A DNA stretch of 64,000 nucleotides from positions 1-64,000 of the forward strand of contig JAZOBE010000013.1 of NCBI GenBank assembly GCA_045595785.1, read 5' to 3'. Both the position numbers and the translations under genes were made by a program. This DNA comes from SFLA01 sp045595785. GTDB taxonomy: Bacteria > Bacillota > Clostridia > Oscillospirales > CAG-382. Positions 41,957 through 49,909 of this stretch are shown here, piece by piece. Under the pieces are notes generated by a model. It had not been told where the DNA came from and did no database searches. It saw only the letters and a program-made list of their open reading frames with translations. The stretch's first letter is position 1. Each line of letters opens with the position of its first letter.

Positions 41957-42946
41957 ATGGTTAATTTTAAAAACAGAAGCTTTCTTAAGTTATTAGATTA
42001 TACACCTGCTGAAATCAACCAGCTTTTAGATCTTTCCGCAGAGCTAAAATCCAAGAAAAAGTCCGGTGTTTCTCACAGACTTTGCGAAGGAAAGAATATT
42101 GCCCTTATATTTGAAAAAACGAGTACTCGAACCCGCTGCGCTTTTGAAGTGGCAGCGGCGGATCTTGGTATGCATCCCGTTTATCTCGATCCGAAAGGAT
42201 CTCAGATAGGCAAAAAAGAGAGTATTGCCGATACCGCCAGAGTCCTTGGCAGAATGTTCGACGGAATTGAATATCGTGGATTCGAGCAGGAAATAGTTGA
42301 AGACCTTGCTAAATATGCGGGAGTGCCTGTTTGGAACGGTCTTACCAACGAGTTCCACCCCACCCAGATACTCGCCGATTTTCTCACAATTCGTGAACAC
42401 TTCGGTTCTCTTGAAGGCAAAAAGCTGGTGTATATGGGAGACGCGCGTTATAACATGGGTAATTCTCTCATGGTCGGCTGTGCAAAGATGGGTATGCACT
42501 TTGTTGCATGCGCACCCGAAAAATATTTCCCCTCACCCGAGCTTGTTGACACCTGTAAAAAGATTGTTTCCGAGACCGGCGCTGTTCTTGAATTTATTAC
42601 CGATCCTAAGACCGCTGTTATCGATGCAGACGTAATTTACACCGACGTTTGGGTTTCTATGGGTGAACCAGAAGAGGTTTGGAAAGAGCGTATTGAAGAG
42701 CTTTCTCCTTACCGCGTAACCATGGATTTAATGAATACTGCAGGTGCTAAATGCGTATTCATGCACTGCTTGCCTGCTTTCCACGATCTTAACACCACAA
42801 CCGGTAAAGAGATATACGAAAAATTCGGTATCGACTGCATGGAGGTTACTGACGAAGTTTTCGAAAGCGACCGTTCGATCGTATTCGATGAAGCTGAAAA
42901 CCGCATGCACACCATTAAAGCCGTTATAGCAGCAACTTTGGAATAA
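41957..42946 (+). CDS. argF: Ornithine carbamoyltransferase
   Basis: 329 residues. It forms citrulline from ornithine and carbamoyl phosphate. S-T-R-T-R near 56-60, F-H-P-T-Q near 133 and H-C-L-P-A-F-H-D near 271 mark the active site. The ATG follows the argD stop at once, with its GGAGG inside the end of argD. Last gene of the operon, followed by a terminator. Confidence 0.97.
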   Translation: MVNFKNRSFLKLLDYTPAEINQLLDLSAELKSKKKSGVSHRLCEGKNIALIFEKTSTRTRCAFEVAAADLGMHPVYLDPKGSQIGKKESIADTARVLGRMFDGIEYRGFEQEIVEDLAKYAGVPVWNGLTNEFHPTQILADFLTIREHFGSLEGKKLVYMGDARYNMGNSLMVGCAKMGMHFVACAPEKYFPSPELVDTCKKIVSETGAVLEFITDPKTAVIDADVIYTDVWVSMGEPEEVWKERIEELSPYRVTMDLMNTAGAKCVFMHCLPAFHDLNTTTGKEIYEKFGIDCMEVTDEVFESDRSIVFDEAENRMHTIKAVIAATLE

Positions 42947-42955
42947 TACTAATAT

Positions 42956-42988
42956 AAACAGCCGGGAAAAAATCCCGGCTGTTTGTTT
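42956..42988. terminator. Terminator of the arg operon, bidirectional
   Basis: Perfect 11-bp stem (42956-42966 with 42974-42984), 7-base loop, TTTGTTTAA after it. It also ends the convergent GLUG-protein gene. Confidence 0.9.
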
Positions 42989-44567
42989 AATATTTAATTT
43001 GTTCTTTCTTATATTTCGTAATACCTTTGTCGGCGGAAACAGATTCTCCGGTGTATGTTTGATACACATAGCTTGCCGTGCCGGAAAGGTAACCGCATTT
43101 TTTGAACGTACTGCTTTGCTGTGTACCGGCGAACGCACCTGAGAAGACATTTCCATTCACATCGCCTGCATTATAACAATTCTTAAAGGTGCCTCGCATA
43201 GAATTACCCACAACGCCACCGCATATAGTATCACCTTTTACAGTACCGACATTATAACAATCTGTTGCCGTGCCAAACGCCAACTGACCGATCACACCGC
43301 CAACCCAATCTCCAATGGCGTTAATATACGCCCCGTTATAACAATGAGAAATATCATAACCGCCTGCATAATCGACAACGCCTCCGCCGCCGTTAACAAT
43401 ACTGTTTACGATGTAACAATTGGAAATAACTGTCTCTACGGTAGATTTATAATCTTTTGAAGCTGTACCTATTATTCCGCCGCAGAAGTTAATATAAGAA
43501 TTAGTAACCCCTACATTGATAACACTGCCTCGAATTGTATTAAACAGACCGTCTCCGTAAATACCGGAAACAACGTGCCCATCACCATCAAAGGTGCCAT
43601 AAAACGGAGTCTTTGTACCGCCAATACCTATCCAGACCTTAAAGCTACCTATAAGATTTTGCTTATTCAGCTCGCCACTATTCAATTGGATATTATTTGC
43701 AAGTTTGATGTATTTGCCTTCGTACATGTTGCCGTTATTGACGGAATCACGGAAATAGGCGAGCTGCGCCGCGGTTTTGATAATATACGGATCTTTTTTG
43801 GTACCGCTCCCCTGTTCAAATCCGTTGGCAGAAGAACCATCCCAAACCGGAGAACTTATCGTCGGAACGTTTATATCGGGGAATTCTACAGACGGTTTTG
43901 TAGATGGTGTGGTTGGTTTACTCGTTTCGTCCGGCTCAGAAACCTCAGGTTCACTAACATCAGGCTCAGAAACCTCAGGTTCACTAACATCAGGCTCAGA
44001 GACAGCAGGCTCGCTAACTTCGGGAGCGGAAACCTCGGGTTCGCTAATTTCGGGAACACTGACATCTTCACTTACTTCGGGAACAGAGACTTCGTTTTCA
44101 CTAACTTCCGGTTGAATTTCCTCAGGCAAGCTGCTTTCCGAATTGCTTTCCTCGTGTGAACTGACTTCAGGAATACTTACCTCAATATCGCTCACATCAT
44201 GGCTTTCTTCAATTGTTTTACTTTCTTCAGGAGCTGATATTTCCATTTCAAACGATGTTTCGTCCCATAACGAGGTATCGGGCTCCGCAAAGGAGTACTC
44301 GGGAAGTGAAACATCACTAACATCATCGGAAAATTCCTGAAACGGCAAGGAATAATCAAAAGATATCTCTGACACCTCAGGTTGTGATGAATAGTTATTT
44401 GAGGATTCTTTGGAAGAATCGGATATATTACCGGTATCGGGTACAGATACACAGTGATGCTCTCCGTTGCCCTTACAAAGTAAAACCAGCGCTGCAATAC
44501 AAACAACAGCTACAAGAATTACAATAAATATATAAATATTCTTTCTTTTGAATACACGTTTCGTCAT
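42987..44567 (-). CDS. Membrane-anchored surface protein with EVSEP stalk and GLUG-type repeats
   Basis: 526 residues from the ATG at 44567 (GGCGGTG upstream; a GTG 6 bases earlier is possible). One N-terminal membrane helix (about 10-32) anchors it. A long Ser/Glu/Pro region follows, with at least ten E-V-S-E-P or D-V-S-E-P pentads near 150-220. The C-terminal 270 residues hold repeated G-G-I-I-G, D-C-Y-N-x-G-x-V-x-G units of the GLUG type found in adhesins and IgA-peptidase-related proteins. A role in surface binding is likely; the target is not known. Confidence 0.82.
   Translation of the reverse strand: MTKRVFKRKNIYIFIVILVAVVCIAALVLLCKGNGEHHCVSVPDTGNISDSSKESSNNYSSQPEVSEISFDYSLPFQEFSDDVSDVSLPEYSFAEPDTSLWDETSFEMEISAPEESKTIEESHDVSDIEVSIPEVSSHEESNSESSLPEEIQPEVSENEVSVPEVSEDVSVPEISEPEVSAPEVSEPAVSEPDVSEPEVSEPDVSEPEVSEPDETSKPTTPSTKPSVEFPDINVPTISSPVWDGSSANGFEQGSGTKKDPYIIKTAAQLAYFRDSVNNGNMYEGKYIKLANNIQLNSGELNKQNLIGSFKVWIGIGGTKTPFYGTFDGDGHVVSGIYGDGLFNTIRGSVINVGVTNSYINFCGGIIGTASKDYKSTVETVISNCYIVNSIVNGGGGVVDYAGGYDISHCYNGAYINAIGDWVGGVIGQLAFGTATDCYNVGTVKGDTICGGVVGNSMRGTFKNCYNAGDVNGNVFSGAFAGTQQSSTFKKCGYLSGTASYVYQTYTGESVSADKGITKYKKEQIKY
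43932..43991 (-). repeat. Two exact 30-bp tandem copies within the EVSEP stalk
   Basis: A 30-bp unit repeats perfectly twice; degenerate 15- and 30-bp copies continue to about 44060. Ten codons per unit, so copy changes keep the reading frame. Confidence 0.8.
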
Positions 44568-44587
44568 AATCACACCGCCTTATATAA

Positions 44588-44616
44588 AGCATACCATAAT
44601 ATAACAAAAATTGCAA
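44588..44616 (-). promoter_or_regulatory. Promoter of the GLUG-repeat protein gene
   Basis: Minus strand: TTGCAA (44611-44616), 17 bp, TATGCT (44588-44593). Confidence 0.6.
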
Positions 44617-44644
44617 TAAGAAACCCGGCTTGTTATAGCCGGGT
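44616..44644 (-). terminator. Terminator of the BlaI/BlaR1-type operon
   Basis: 8-bp stem (44623-44630 with 44637-44644), 6-base loop, then TTTCTTATT on the transcribed strand. Confidence 0.8.
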
Positions 44645-44651
44645 AAAGTTC

Positions 44652-46571
44652 TTATTCAGCTTTTTTTAAAACCACAATTTCATACGCCTTCATCATTGGA
44701 GGATATGATTCAAATGTATTACCGTCGTAGGTTATTAATACCTTGTCGCCTACAGAAAGCTCGGGTATTTCTGCAAGGTTCCAAGTGGAAACTTGCATTT
44801 TATCACATTCCCAATCATACCCTGTTCCTTCAATGGGATCAACGTATAGCCCATCAGTTTCCGTAACGTACGCTTCAAAGGTTATCATCGGCAAAACTTC
44901 AAAAGCCATTATCATAGGAGGATCAGAAGTGAAAGTAGTACCATCATACTCAATCAAAACTCTGTCGCCGACTGCAAGTTCAGGCATTATACCTTCTAGC
45001 TTTGAAGTGTTTACATACATATTCTCACATTCACTATTGTATCCCTTGCCCTCTATTGGATCGACATACAGAGGATTTGTTTGGGTAACGTAAGCAAAAA
45101 ACGAATTGCGTTCGTTCTCCGGCACAGTACTGTTCCCTACGTCGCCGCCGTAAACGACCTCATTACAAACAAGCAAAACTTCCTTTGCGTTTTTTGCCTT
45201 TTCTTTATTGACAGAAGTTAATAAAATCTTATACTGCTTTTCACCAACCGGCTTAACGTGGGTATGGTATTCTAAAGTTATATCTATATGCTCCATTTCG
45301 GGATTTGTGAAGGCGCTATACATAATTACGTCTTCGTTATCGCCGTCAACGTATGCAAAAACAGCTACGAGAAGATTCTGTTCAAAAAAATCATCTGAAA
45401 GCTTGGAGGCAAATTCAGCAAGCTGTGTTCCGTCCTGCTTTGCAACAACATCATTAAGCTGTTGTGGGGTGGCAATGATGTACGAAGGCAGCGGACAATC
45501 ATCGGAAAAGTCTTGATATCCGTTCAAATACCCTCCTTCAAGAGAATACCATTCTAAACCATTCTTGTTTTTGATGGGTGAAAGATAATCATCACCCGAG
45601 GTACCTTGCCCTGTTAGAAAAAGTAAAGAAACGATACCGCAAACAATTATTGCGGTAAGTACTATCCAAAATGCAGGTTTTTTATATGTCATTATTTTTT
45701 TCACCCTTTCTTTTACACCTGCCTCACAAAAAGCGACGGGACAAGCGGAAATACGCATCTGCCGAACAGAGCATTCAAGCAAAGCGTTTGCATATAATTT
45801 ACGTAAATTCGGTGACAGATCTTTTAATACACGCTCGTCACAAGCGTATTCGATATCACGGCACAGAAGGATATAGGCAATCCACGCCAATGGATTAAAC
45901 CAATGAATAGCAAGTAACGCATATCCAAACGGTTTTATAAAGTGATCCATACGTTTAATGTGCGATTGCTCATGTTTTATTACAAACTCTTCCGTATCAG
46001 AGGAAAGACCGCAAGGCAGATATATACGCGGGCGAAAAAGTCCTAATACAAAGGGAGAACAAATCTTTTCACATTTTCGTATCTTATCACTTACAGGAAC
46101 CGACGAAGACACGCGATGCCGCAGAATCAGATAATTAATGACCGCATACACAAGCACGACTATAATACCGCACAACCAAATATATCCGGCAGCTTCAAAC
46201 GCATTTTGAAAAAAGTTATTTTTGACATAGCCGGTATTATTAATAACCGAATTAACGTTACTGTCAATAACTTCAAACCCGCTGTGGATATATTGGGTCG
46301 GTTTATCAACTATTACGTCGGTAATGTTAGTGTCTGTGTTTTGTATCACAGAATCAGTTATAACTTGGTTACTTGGCACTAATGAAATACTGCTTTCGAT
46401 AGAAAAGGGTACTAATAGCCTGAACGCAACTATCCCCCACAGTAAACAATTTATCCATTTAGGAAAATGATTAGAAAACATGAGGCGGACAATTATTACT
46501 GCAAGTATCAGCCAACTTGCAGAAAAGCTAAGATTTAAAATGTCTAAAAATAAGTCTGACATATTATTCAC
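44652..46571 (-). CDS. BlaR1-family M56 metalloprotease sensor with duplicated C-terminal domain
   Basis: 639 residues. Membrane helices lie near 15-30, 38-55 and 130-150. The cytoplasmic zinc protease has H-E-Q-S-H near 200-204 and the family block C-D-E-R-V-L. A fourth helix lies near 300-320. The outer part is not a penicillin-binding domain. It contains a mixed domain (about 330-485) and two related domains of about 75 residues at the end, each with A-Y-V-T-x-T, Y-V-D-P-I-E-G, G-D-x-V-L-I-x-Y-D-G-x-T-F and P-P-M. These resemble DUF3221-like modules. The signal sensed is thus probably not a beta-lactam. Overlaps blaI by 8 bases. Confidence 0.85.
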   Translation of the reverse strand: MNNMSDLFLDILNLSFSASWLILAVIIVRLMFSNHFPKWINCLLWGIVAFRLLVPFSIESSISLVPSNQVITDSVIQNTDTNITDVIVDKPTQYIHSGFEVIDSNVNSVINNTGYVKNNFFQNAFEAAGYIWLCGIIVVLVYAVINYLILRHRVSSSVPVSDKIRKCEKICSPFVLGLFRPRIYLPCGLSSDTEEFVIKHEQSHIKRMDHFIKPFGYALLAIHWFNPLAWIAYILLCRDIEYACDERVLKDLSPNLRKLYANALLECSVRQMRISACPVAFCEAGVKERVKKIMTYKKPAFWIVLTAIIVCGIVSLLFLTGQGTSGDDYLSPIKNKNGLEWYSLEGGYLNGYQDFSDDCPLPSYIIATPQQLNDVVAKQDGTQLAEFASKLSDDFFEQNLLVAVFAYVDGDNEDVIMYSAFTNPEMEHIDITLEYHTHVKPVGEKQYKILLTSVNKEKAKNAKEVLLVCNEVVYGGDVGNSTVPENERNSFFAYVTQTNPLYVDPIEGKGYNSECENMYVNTSKLEGIMPELAVGDRVLIEYDGTTFTSDPPMIMAFEVLPMITFEAYVTETDGLYVDPIEGTGYDWECDKMQVSTWNLAEIPELSVGDKVLITYDGNTFESYPPMMKAYEIVVLKKAE

Positions 46572-46938
46572 CTTCGCGCTCTATTATCTGTCTTATCTCC
46601 TCAACATCTTTTTCCGATAAATTCTGCTGCTTTGCGAAAGCGGCAATAAACGCGGGCAAGTTACTTTCGAAACGCTTTTGGAAAAGCTCGTTCAACTCTG
46701 CGAACTGAATTTCATCTTTGCTTATAAGAGAACGAACAATAGAATTCTCGTTTACGACAACGCCGCGGTCTGACAGGCGCTTGATTACTGTATAAGTTGT
46801 AGTACGAGACCATTCAAGCCTTTCCTTGCACAGTGCTGCCAGCTTTGTGCTTGAGATGGGTTCATTCTCCCAAAGAATAAGACAAAATCTGTATTCGCTT
46901 TCAAAAACTTTAGGTGTATTTTTCATACTATTCTCCAC
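46564..46938 (-). CDS. BlaI/MecI-family transcriptional repressor
   Basis: 124 residues with a winged helix (W-S-R-T-T-T-Y-T-V-I-K-R-L near residues 43-55) and a C-terminal dimer helix region. It is the target of the partner M56 protease, which would cleave it to release its promoter. GTGGAG precedes the ATG. A dyad over the -35 region is the likely operator. Confidence 0.9.
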   Translation of the reverse strand: MENSMKNTPKVFESEYRFCLILWENEPISSTKLAALCKERLEWSRTTTYTVIKRLSDRGVVVNENSIVRSLISKDEIQFAELNELFQKRFESNLPAFIAAFAKQQNLSEKDVEEIRQIIEREGE

Positions 46939-46968
46939 TTCACAAAGTCTAATACATTCGACGTTAAT

Positions 46969-46997
46969 ATTCTACCCCATTAGACAACGTTTGTCAA
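46969..46997 (-). promoter_or_regulatory. Promoter and candidate BlaI-type operator
   Basis: Minus strand: TTGACA (46992-46997), 17 bp, TAGAAT (46969-46974). GACAA-N3-TTGTC (46983-46995) overlaps the -35 and spacer. Confidence 0.7.
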
Positions 46998-47013
46998 TAG
47001 TAAATTTAAAATT

Positions 47014-47045
47014 AAGCGATTTTTTCATTTTAGAAAAAATCGCTT
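47014..47045 (-). terminator. Terminator of the nuclease operon
   Basis: 12-bp stem (47014-47025 with 47034-47045), 8-base loop, T-rich on both sides. Confidence 0.8.
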
Positions 47046-47049
47046 ATTT

Positions 47050-47979
47050 TTAGTTCATACAGGCACCGCAGGCAGTATATCCATCATTCAGTAAATCGCT
47101 TAAATAACCTGTATATACTTTTTTATTATGATCTGCGATAGAATTGACGGATCCGCAAGTGGGAAGATGCACCTTTTTGCTGTTTGTATTAAGAACGTAT
47201 GTTGCTTCTTTTTCATCACTGTTAATTTCGGGAACATACTTATTCTCTCCGGTAGTATAATCAATTTCGACCTTTGGCTGTACGTTATAACAGAATACAT
47301 TAAAGCAGATACCGTCGCCGCTGTCTTCAACAGAAAAAGCTTCCATAAGTACGCCACGGCAAACAAGTTCGTTATTTTTGAAAATAGGTGTGACTCTATA
47401 CATGACGTGGTTACCGGTCTCCTTGATATAGTCAGCTATCATATTTTCAAAAGGAAGCATACCGTTTACGTTCAGATATCTGGTTCCTGTAATGAGATTC
47501 TTGGGATTTGCGTCCTCACCCGTTAACTGCCATCCTATCAGATGGCAACGATTATACAGATACTCGCCGTCAACAAAGGAATAATACGCTTGTACCCAGC
47601 CGGTCGGCTTGATAGAACTGATATCGCCGCGTTCGGTAACCGGCATAAGCTCTTTTCCGCAACATGCAATCGCCGGACCGCATCTTCCAAATGAATCAAG
47701 AGACGAATATTTTTCAAATGCTTTTGTTGTTAATTCCGCAGAAGAAAAGTCAGGAATATTATTATTTATTACAACGTAAGGAAGTCCCGAAAATTCGGGG
47801 ATATTGCTTAGATCGTAAGAATAATTATCGTTATATGTATTACTGGCTTCTTGTGACGGGATTTCGATATTCTCACGGTCTGAAACATTCTCATTTACAT
47901 CATAAGATATATACAGACAAGAAGACAAAATCACTGCAATAAGAAGTACAAAAAGTAGTTTAAACTTATTCTTTAACAT
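47050..47979 (-). CDS. Secreted DNA/RNA non-specific endonuclease lipoprotein
   Basis: 309 residues. Lipoprotein signal peptide with lipobox L-S-S-C. The nuclease core has Y-N-R-C-H-L-I-G-W-Q-L-T-G near 143-155, where His is the expected general base, followed by N-P-K-N-L-I-T-G-T-R-Y-L-N, as in the EndA/streptodornase-like branch. The last 50 residues add a separate piece with V-H-L-P-T-C near 275 and C-G-A-C at the end, a Cys-rich Ada-like module that may bind metal. It likely degrades DNA outside the cell for nutrient or uptake. Starts inside the end of the upstream gene. Confidence 0.87.
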   Translation of the reverse strand: MLKNKFKLLFVLLIAVILSSCLYISYDVNENVSDRENIEIPSQEASNTYNDNYSYDLSNIPEFSGLPYVVINNNIPDFSSAELTTKAFEKYSSLDSFGRCGPAIACCGKELMPVTERGDISSIKPTGWVQAYYSFVDGEYLYNRCHLIGWQLTGEDANPKNLITGTRYLNVNGMLPFENMIADYIKETGNHVMYRVTPIFKNNELVCRGVLMEAFSVEDSGDGICFNVFCYNVQPKVEIDYTTGENKYVPEINSDEKEATYVLNTNSKKVHLPTCGSVNSIADHNKKVYTGYLSDLLNDGYTACGACMN

Positions 47980-48370
47980 AAATCTCCTCTGTGATATTCT
48001 CGTGTGAATTTCCCTTGAAATCGAAAGACGAAACTAATTTAAAGCCTTCAGAAAAAAGGTCAAAAGCGAAAAATTTGTCTGCAGGATAACTGCGGTTCCA
48101 TTTATACAGCACAACCTTTTCAACGCTTTGCAACGATATGTTGTCAATCTCAATAAAGCAATAATCGCCATTCCCTGCTTTAGAAAGATAATTGTTATCG
48201 ACATTTATATTCTCAGCATTTTCAAACTGCCTTGCGGAATATTCGTTCATCCAAAGAGAGCATCCTTCGGTAAGAGAAAGAATGCGCTCACGCAACAAAC
48301 AGTCCTTACTTTGTCTGCGGTTAAAAAACGAATAACCGTTGTTTTCATCTATGCAAATAATGAGGTTCAT
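47966..48370 (-). CDS. Conserved small protein of unknown function (RNase Z-annotated type)
   Basis: 134 residues, soluble. It starts M-N-L-I-I-C-I-D-E-N-N-G-Y and has R-R-Q-S-K-D near 19, W-M-N-E-Y near 40, and the block L-Y-K-W-N-R-S-Y-P-A-D near 88-98. I know this pattern from conserved Bacillota proteins sometimes labelled ribonuclease Z, without the metal-binding motif of that enzyme. The function is unknown. AGGGTG precedes the ATG. The nuclease gene overlaps its end by 14 bases. Confidence 0.75.
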   Translation of the reverse strand: MNLIICIDENNGYSFFNRRQSKDCLLRERILSLTEGCSLWMNEYSARQFENAENINVDNNYLSKAGNGDYCFIEIDNISLQSVEKVVLYKWNRSYPADKFFAFDLFSEGFKLVSSFDFKGNSHENITEEIYVKE

Positions 48371-48385
48371 AAAACACCCTGTATG

Positions 48386-49093
48386 TTATTTATCATCATT
48401 CTTCGGTTCTCTGTAAACAAAAGGAAGCGCGTTTCCGGGTACAAAGGCTTTGATTCCCGTTTTTGCTTCACAGAAATTAAAGACTTCTTCTAAAAACAGA
48501 GGACCGTCCGGAGAAACGGGATAAACGGTAAGCGGGCAAACATCAAGCCACCAAGCCTTTACGCCGCGAAGCTTTTTCTTGCCTTTATTTATGTCGGTAT
48601 CGCACTCTTGGGTAGAAAAATATACCTTGTATATTCTTCCGCTTACAATACGGTTTCTGCTATAATGATAACGATTTCCGCCAAAGCCTGAAAGAAAATC
48701 ATATTTCTTGCCAACATAAGACATACCGTAATCCTTGATATCTTCAAAACGGATATGCTGCTTAAAGAACAAAAACTTAACGTGAATACCATCATTATCA
48801 ATTATCAAAGGATGAGGAGAATCAAATATATTTATTACAATTTCGTAAAGAAAGACAAGCGCACCTGTACCAAAAACAAGGTATGCTATAAATTGCAAAA
48901 ATACCCAAAGAAACTTTAATAGTATATGAGTTTCGGGTGTTGGCATAACGTTGATTACTATTACAACAGACAGCACCAACATCGAGAGACAAATGCAAAA
49001 CATCACTCCGCAAGCAACATTTGCAATTATGGCAGTAACACGTTCTCTTTGTGTGCGTGTAAATTCTATTTTTTCTTCAGTAATGTTATACAT
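48386..49093 (-). CDS. Two-helix membrane protein, paralog of the upstream gene
   Basis: 235 residues from the ATG at 49093 (AAGGTGGA upstream); a longer frame reaches into the upstream gene but lacks a site. Two hydrophobic helices near 20-46 and 60-90, then a cytosolic beta-rich domain. That domain has F-F-K-Q-H-I-R-F-E-D-I, the K-K-K-L-R-G-V-K-x-W-W-L-D-V-C-P-L-T-V block and F-N-F-C-E-A-K-T-G-I-K. The fold is reminiscent of bacterial PH-like domains, but I cannot prove it. Most similar to its neighbour at 49128. Confidence 0.75.
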   Translation of the reverse strand: MYNITEEKIEFTRTQRERVTAIIANVACGVMFCICLSMLVLSVVIVINVMPTPETHILLKFLWVFLQFIAYLVFGTGALVFLYEIVINIFDSPHPLIIDNDGIHVKFLFFKQHIRFEDIKDYGMSYVGKKYDFLSGFGGNRYHYSRNRIVSGRIYKVYFSTQECDTDINKGKKKLRGVKAWWLDVCPLTVYPVSPDGPLFLEEVFNFCEAKTGIKAFVPGNALPFVYREPKNDDK

Positions 49094-49127
49094 AAATCCA
49101 CCTTTCAAGAATTTTTGAGACATATAT

Positions 49128-49817
49128 TTATCGTGTTTTCCCCTCACTGTAAACAAAATCATGTGCGTTCCCCGGAACAAAAGGCTTTATTCCCGTCTTT
49201 GCTTCGCAGAAATTAAAAACACTCTCTAAAAACAGAGGGCCTACCGGAGGGTCCGGATGAACAGTCAGTGGACAAACGTCAAGCCACCAAACCTTTACAC
49301 CGCGCAGTTTTTTCTTGCCGGAATTAAGGTCAGCGTCGCATCTTCGTGTCGAAAAATAGACAGTATATATTCTTCCGATTACTATACCAAAGTTGTAACG
49401 TTTTCTGAAAAGCCGTGTAAAATCGTATTCTTTCCCGACGTATGACAGCCCGTAATCTTCTATATCTTCAAAACGTATGTGCTGCTTAAAAAACAAATAC
49501 TTAAAATGAACACCTGTACTGTCTATACGTACATAACGGTATTTCTGCAAAAAGGAAACCACAAACTCGTACAAATGTGAAAAAAACAAAAAGCCGAAAA
49601 GGGCGTATGCAATAATTTGCGCACCAACCCATGCATTTTTTTCCAAAGACTTTGCGTCGGCTGCAGGGAAAAACTCAACCGCGAGATAAACTGTAACAAC
49701 TATGGGAATGAAAAAAATCAAAAGTAAGACCGCACCTAAAATATCATCCCAAATATCGGAAGACAGGCATTTTTTATCAACAACGGTTTCTATTTTATCA
49801 TCTGTAACGTTATACAT
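49128..49817 (-). CDS. Two-helix membrane protein, first of a tandem paralog pair
   Basis: 229 residues; GAGGTGA precedes the ATG. It shares with the next gene the start M-Y-N-x-T-x-x-K-I-E, two membrane helices (poorly conserved) and a highly conserved C-terminal half of about 140 residues including V-Y-F-S-T-x-x-C-D, W-W-L-D-V-C-P-L and F-V-P-G-N-A. It opens a four-gene operon that ends with the secreted nuclease. Function unknown. Confidence 0.75.
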   Translation of the reverse strand: MYNVTDDKIETVVDKKCLSSDIWDDILGAVLLLIFFIPIVVTVYLAVEFFPAADAKSLEKNAWVGAQIIAYALFGFLFFSHLYEFVVSFLQKYRYVRIDSTGVHFKYLFFKQHIRFEDIEDYGLSYVGKEYDFTRLFRKRYNFGIVIGRIYTVYFSTRRCDADLNSGKKKLRGVKVWWLDVCPLTVHPDPPVGPLFLESVFNFCEAKTGIKPFVPGNAHDFVYSEGKTR

Positions 49818-49835
49818 ATTTTCACCTCTGTGTTT

Positions 49836-49864
49836 ATTATAGCAAACAACAGGTACAATTGCAA
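49836..49864 (-). promoter_or_regulatory. Promoter of the four-gene nuclease operon
   Basis: Minus strand: TTGCAA (49859-49864), 17 bp, TATAAT (49836-49841). The leader is about 12 bases. Confidence 0.7.
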
Positions 49865-49865
49865 C

Positions 49866-49904
49866 AAAAAGCTTTTCGTATTTATAAGTAACGAAAAGCT
49901 TTTT
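49866..49904. terminator. Terminator of the ilv-leu operon
   Basis: 14-bp stem (49866-49879 with 49891-49904), 11-base loop, T-ended arms in both directions. Located just after the DUF815 gene. Confidence 0.8.
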
Positions 49905-49909
49905 AAAGA

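Noticed and set aside
43930..44060. Regular 30-bp repeats that look like a small CRISPR array
   Set aside because: Repeats are directly adjacent, have no unique spacers, and encode the E-V-S-E-P stalk of an open reading frame.
49094..49180. Longer start of the paralog gene at 48386
   Set aside because: The extension overlaps the upstream gene's coding end and has no ribosome site. The ATG at 49093 aligns with the start of the other paralog.
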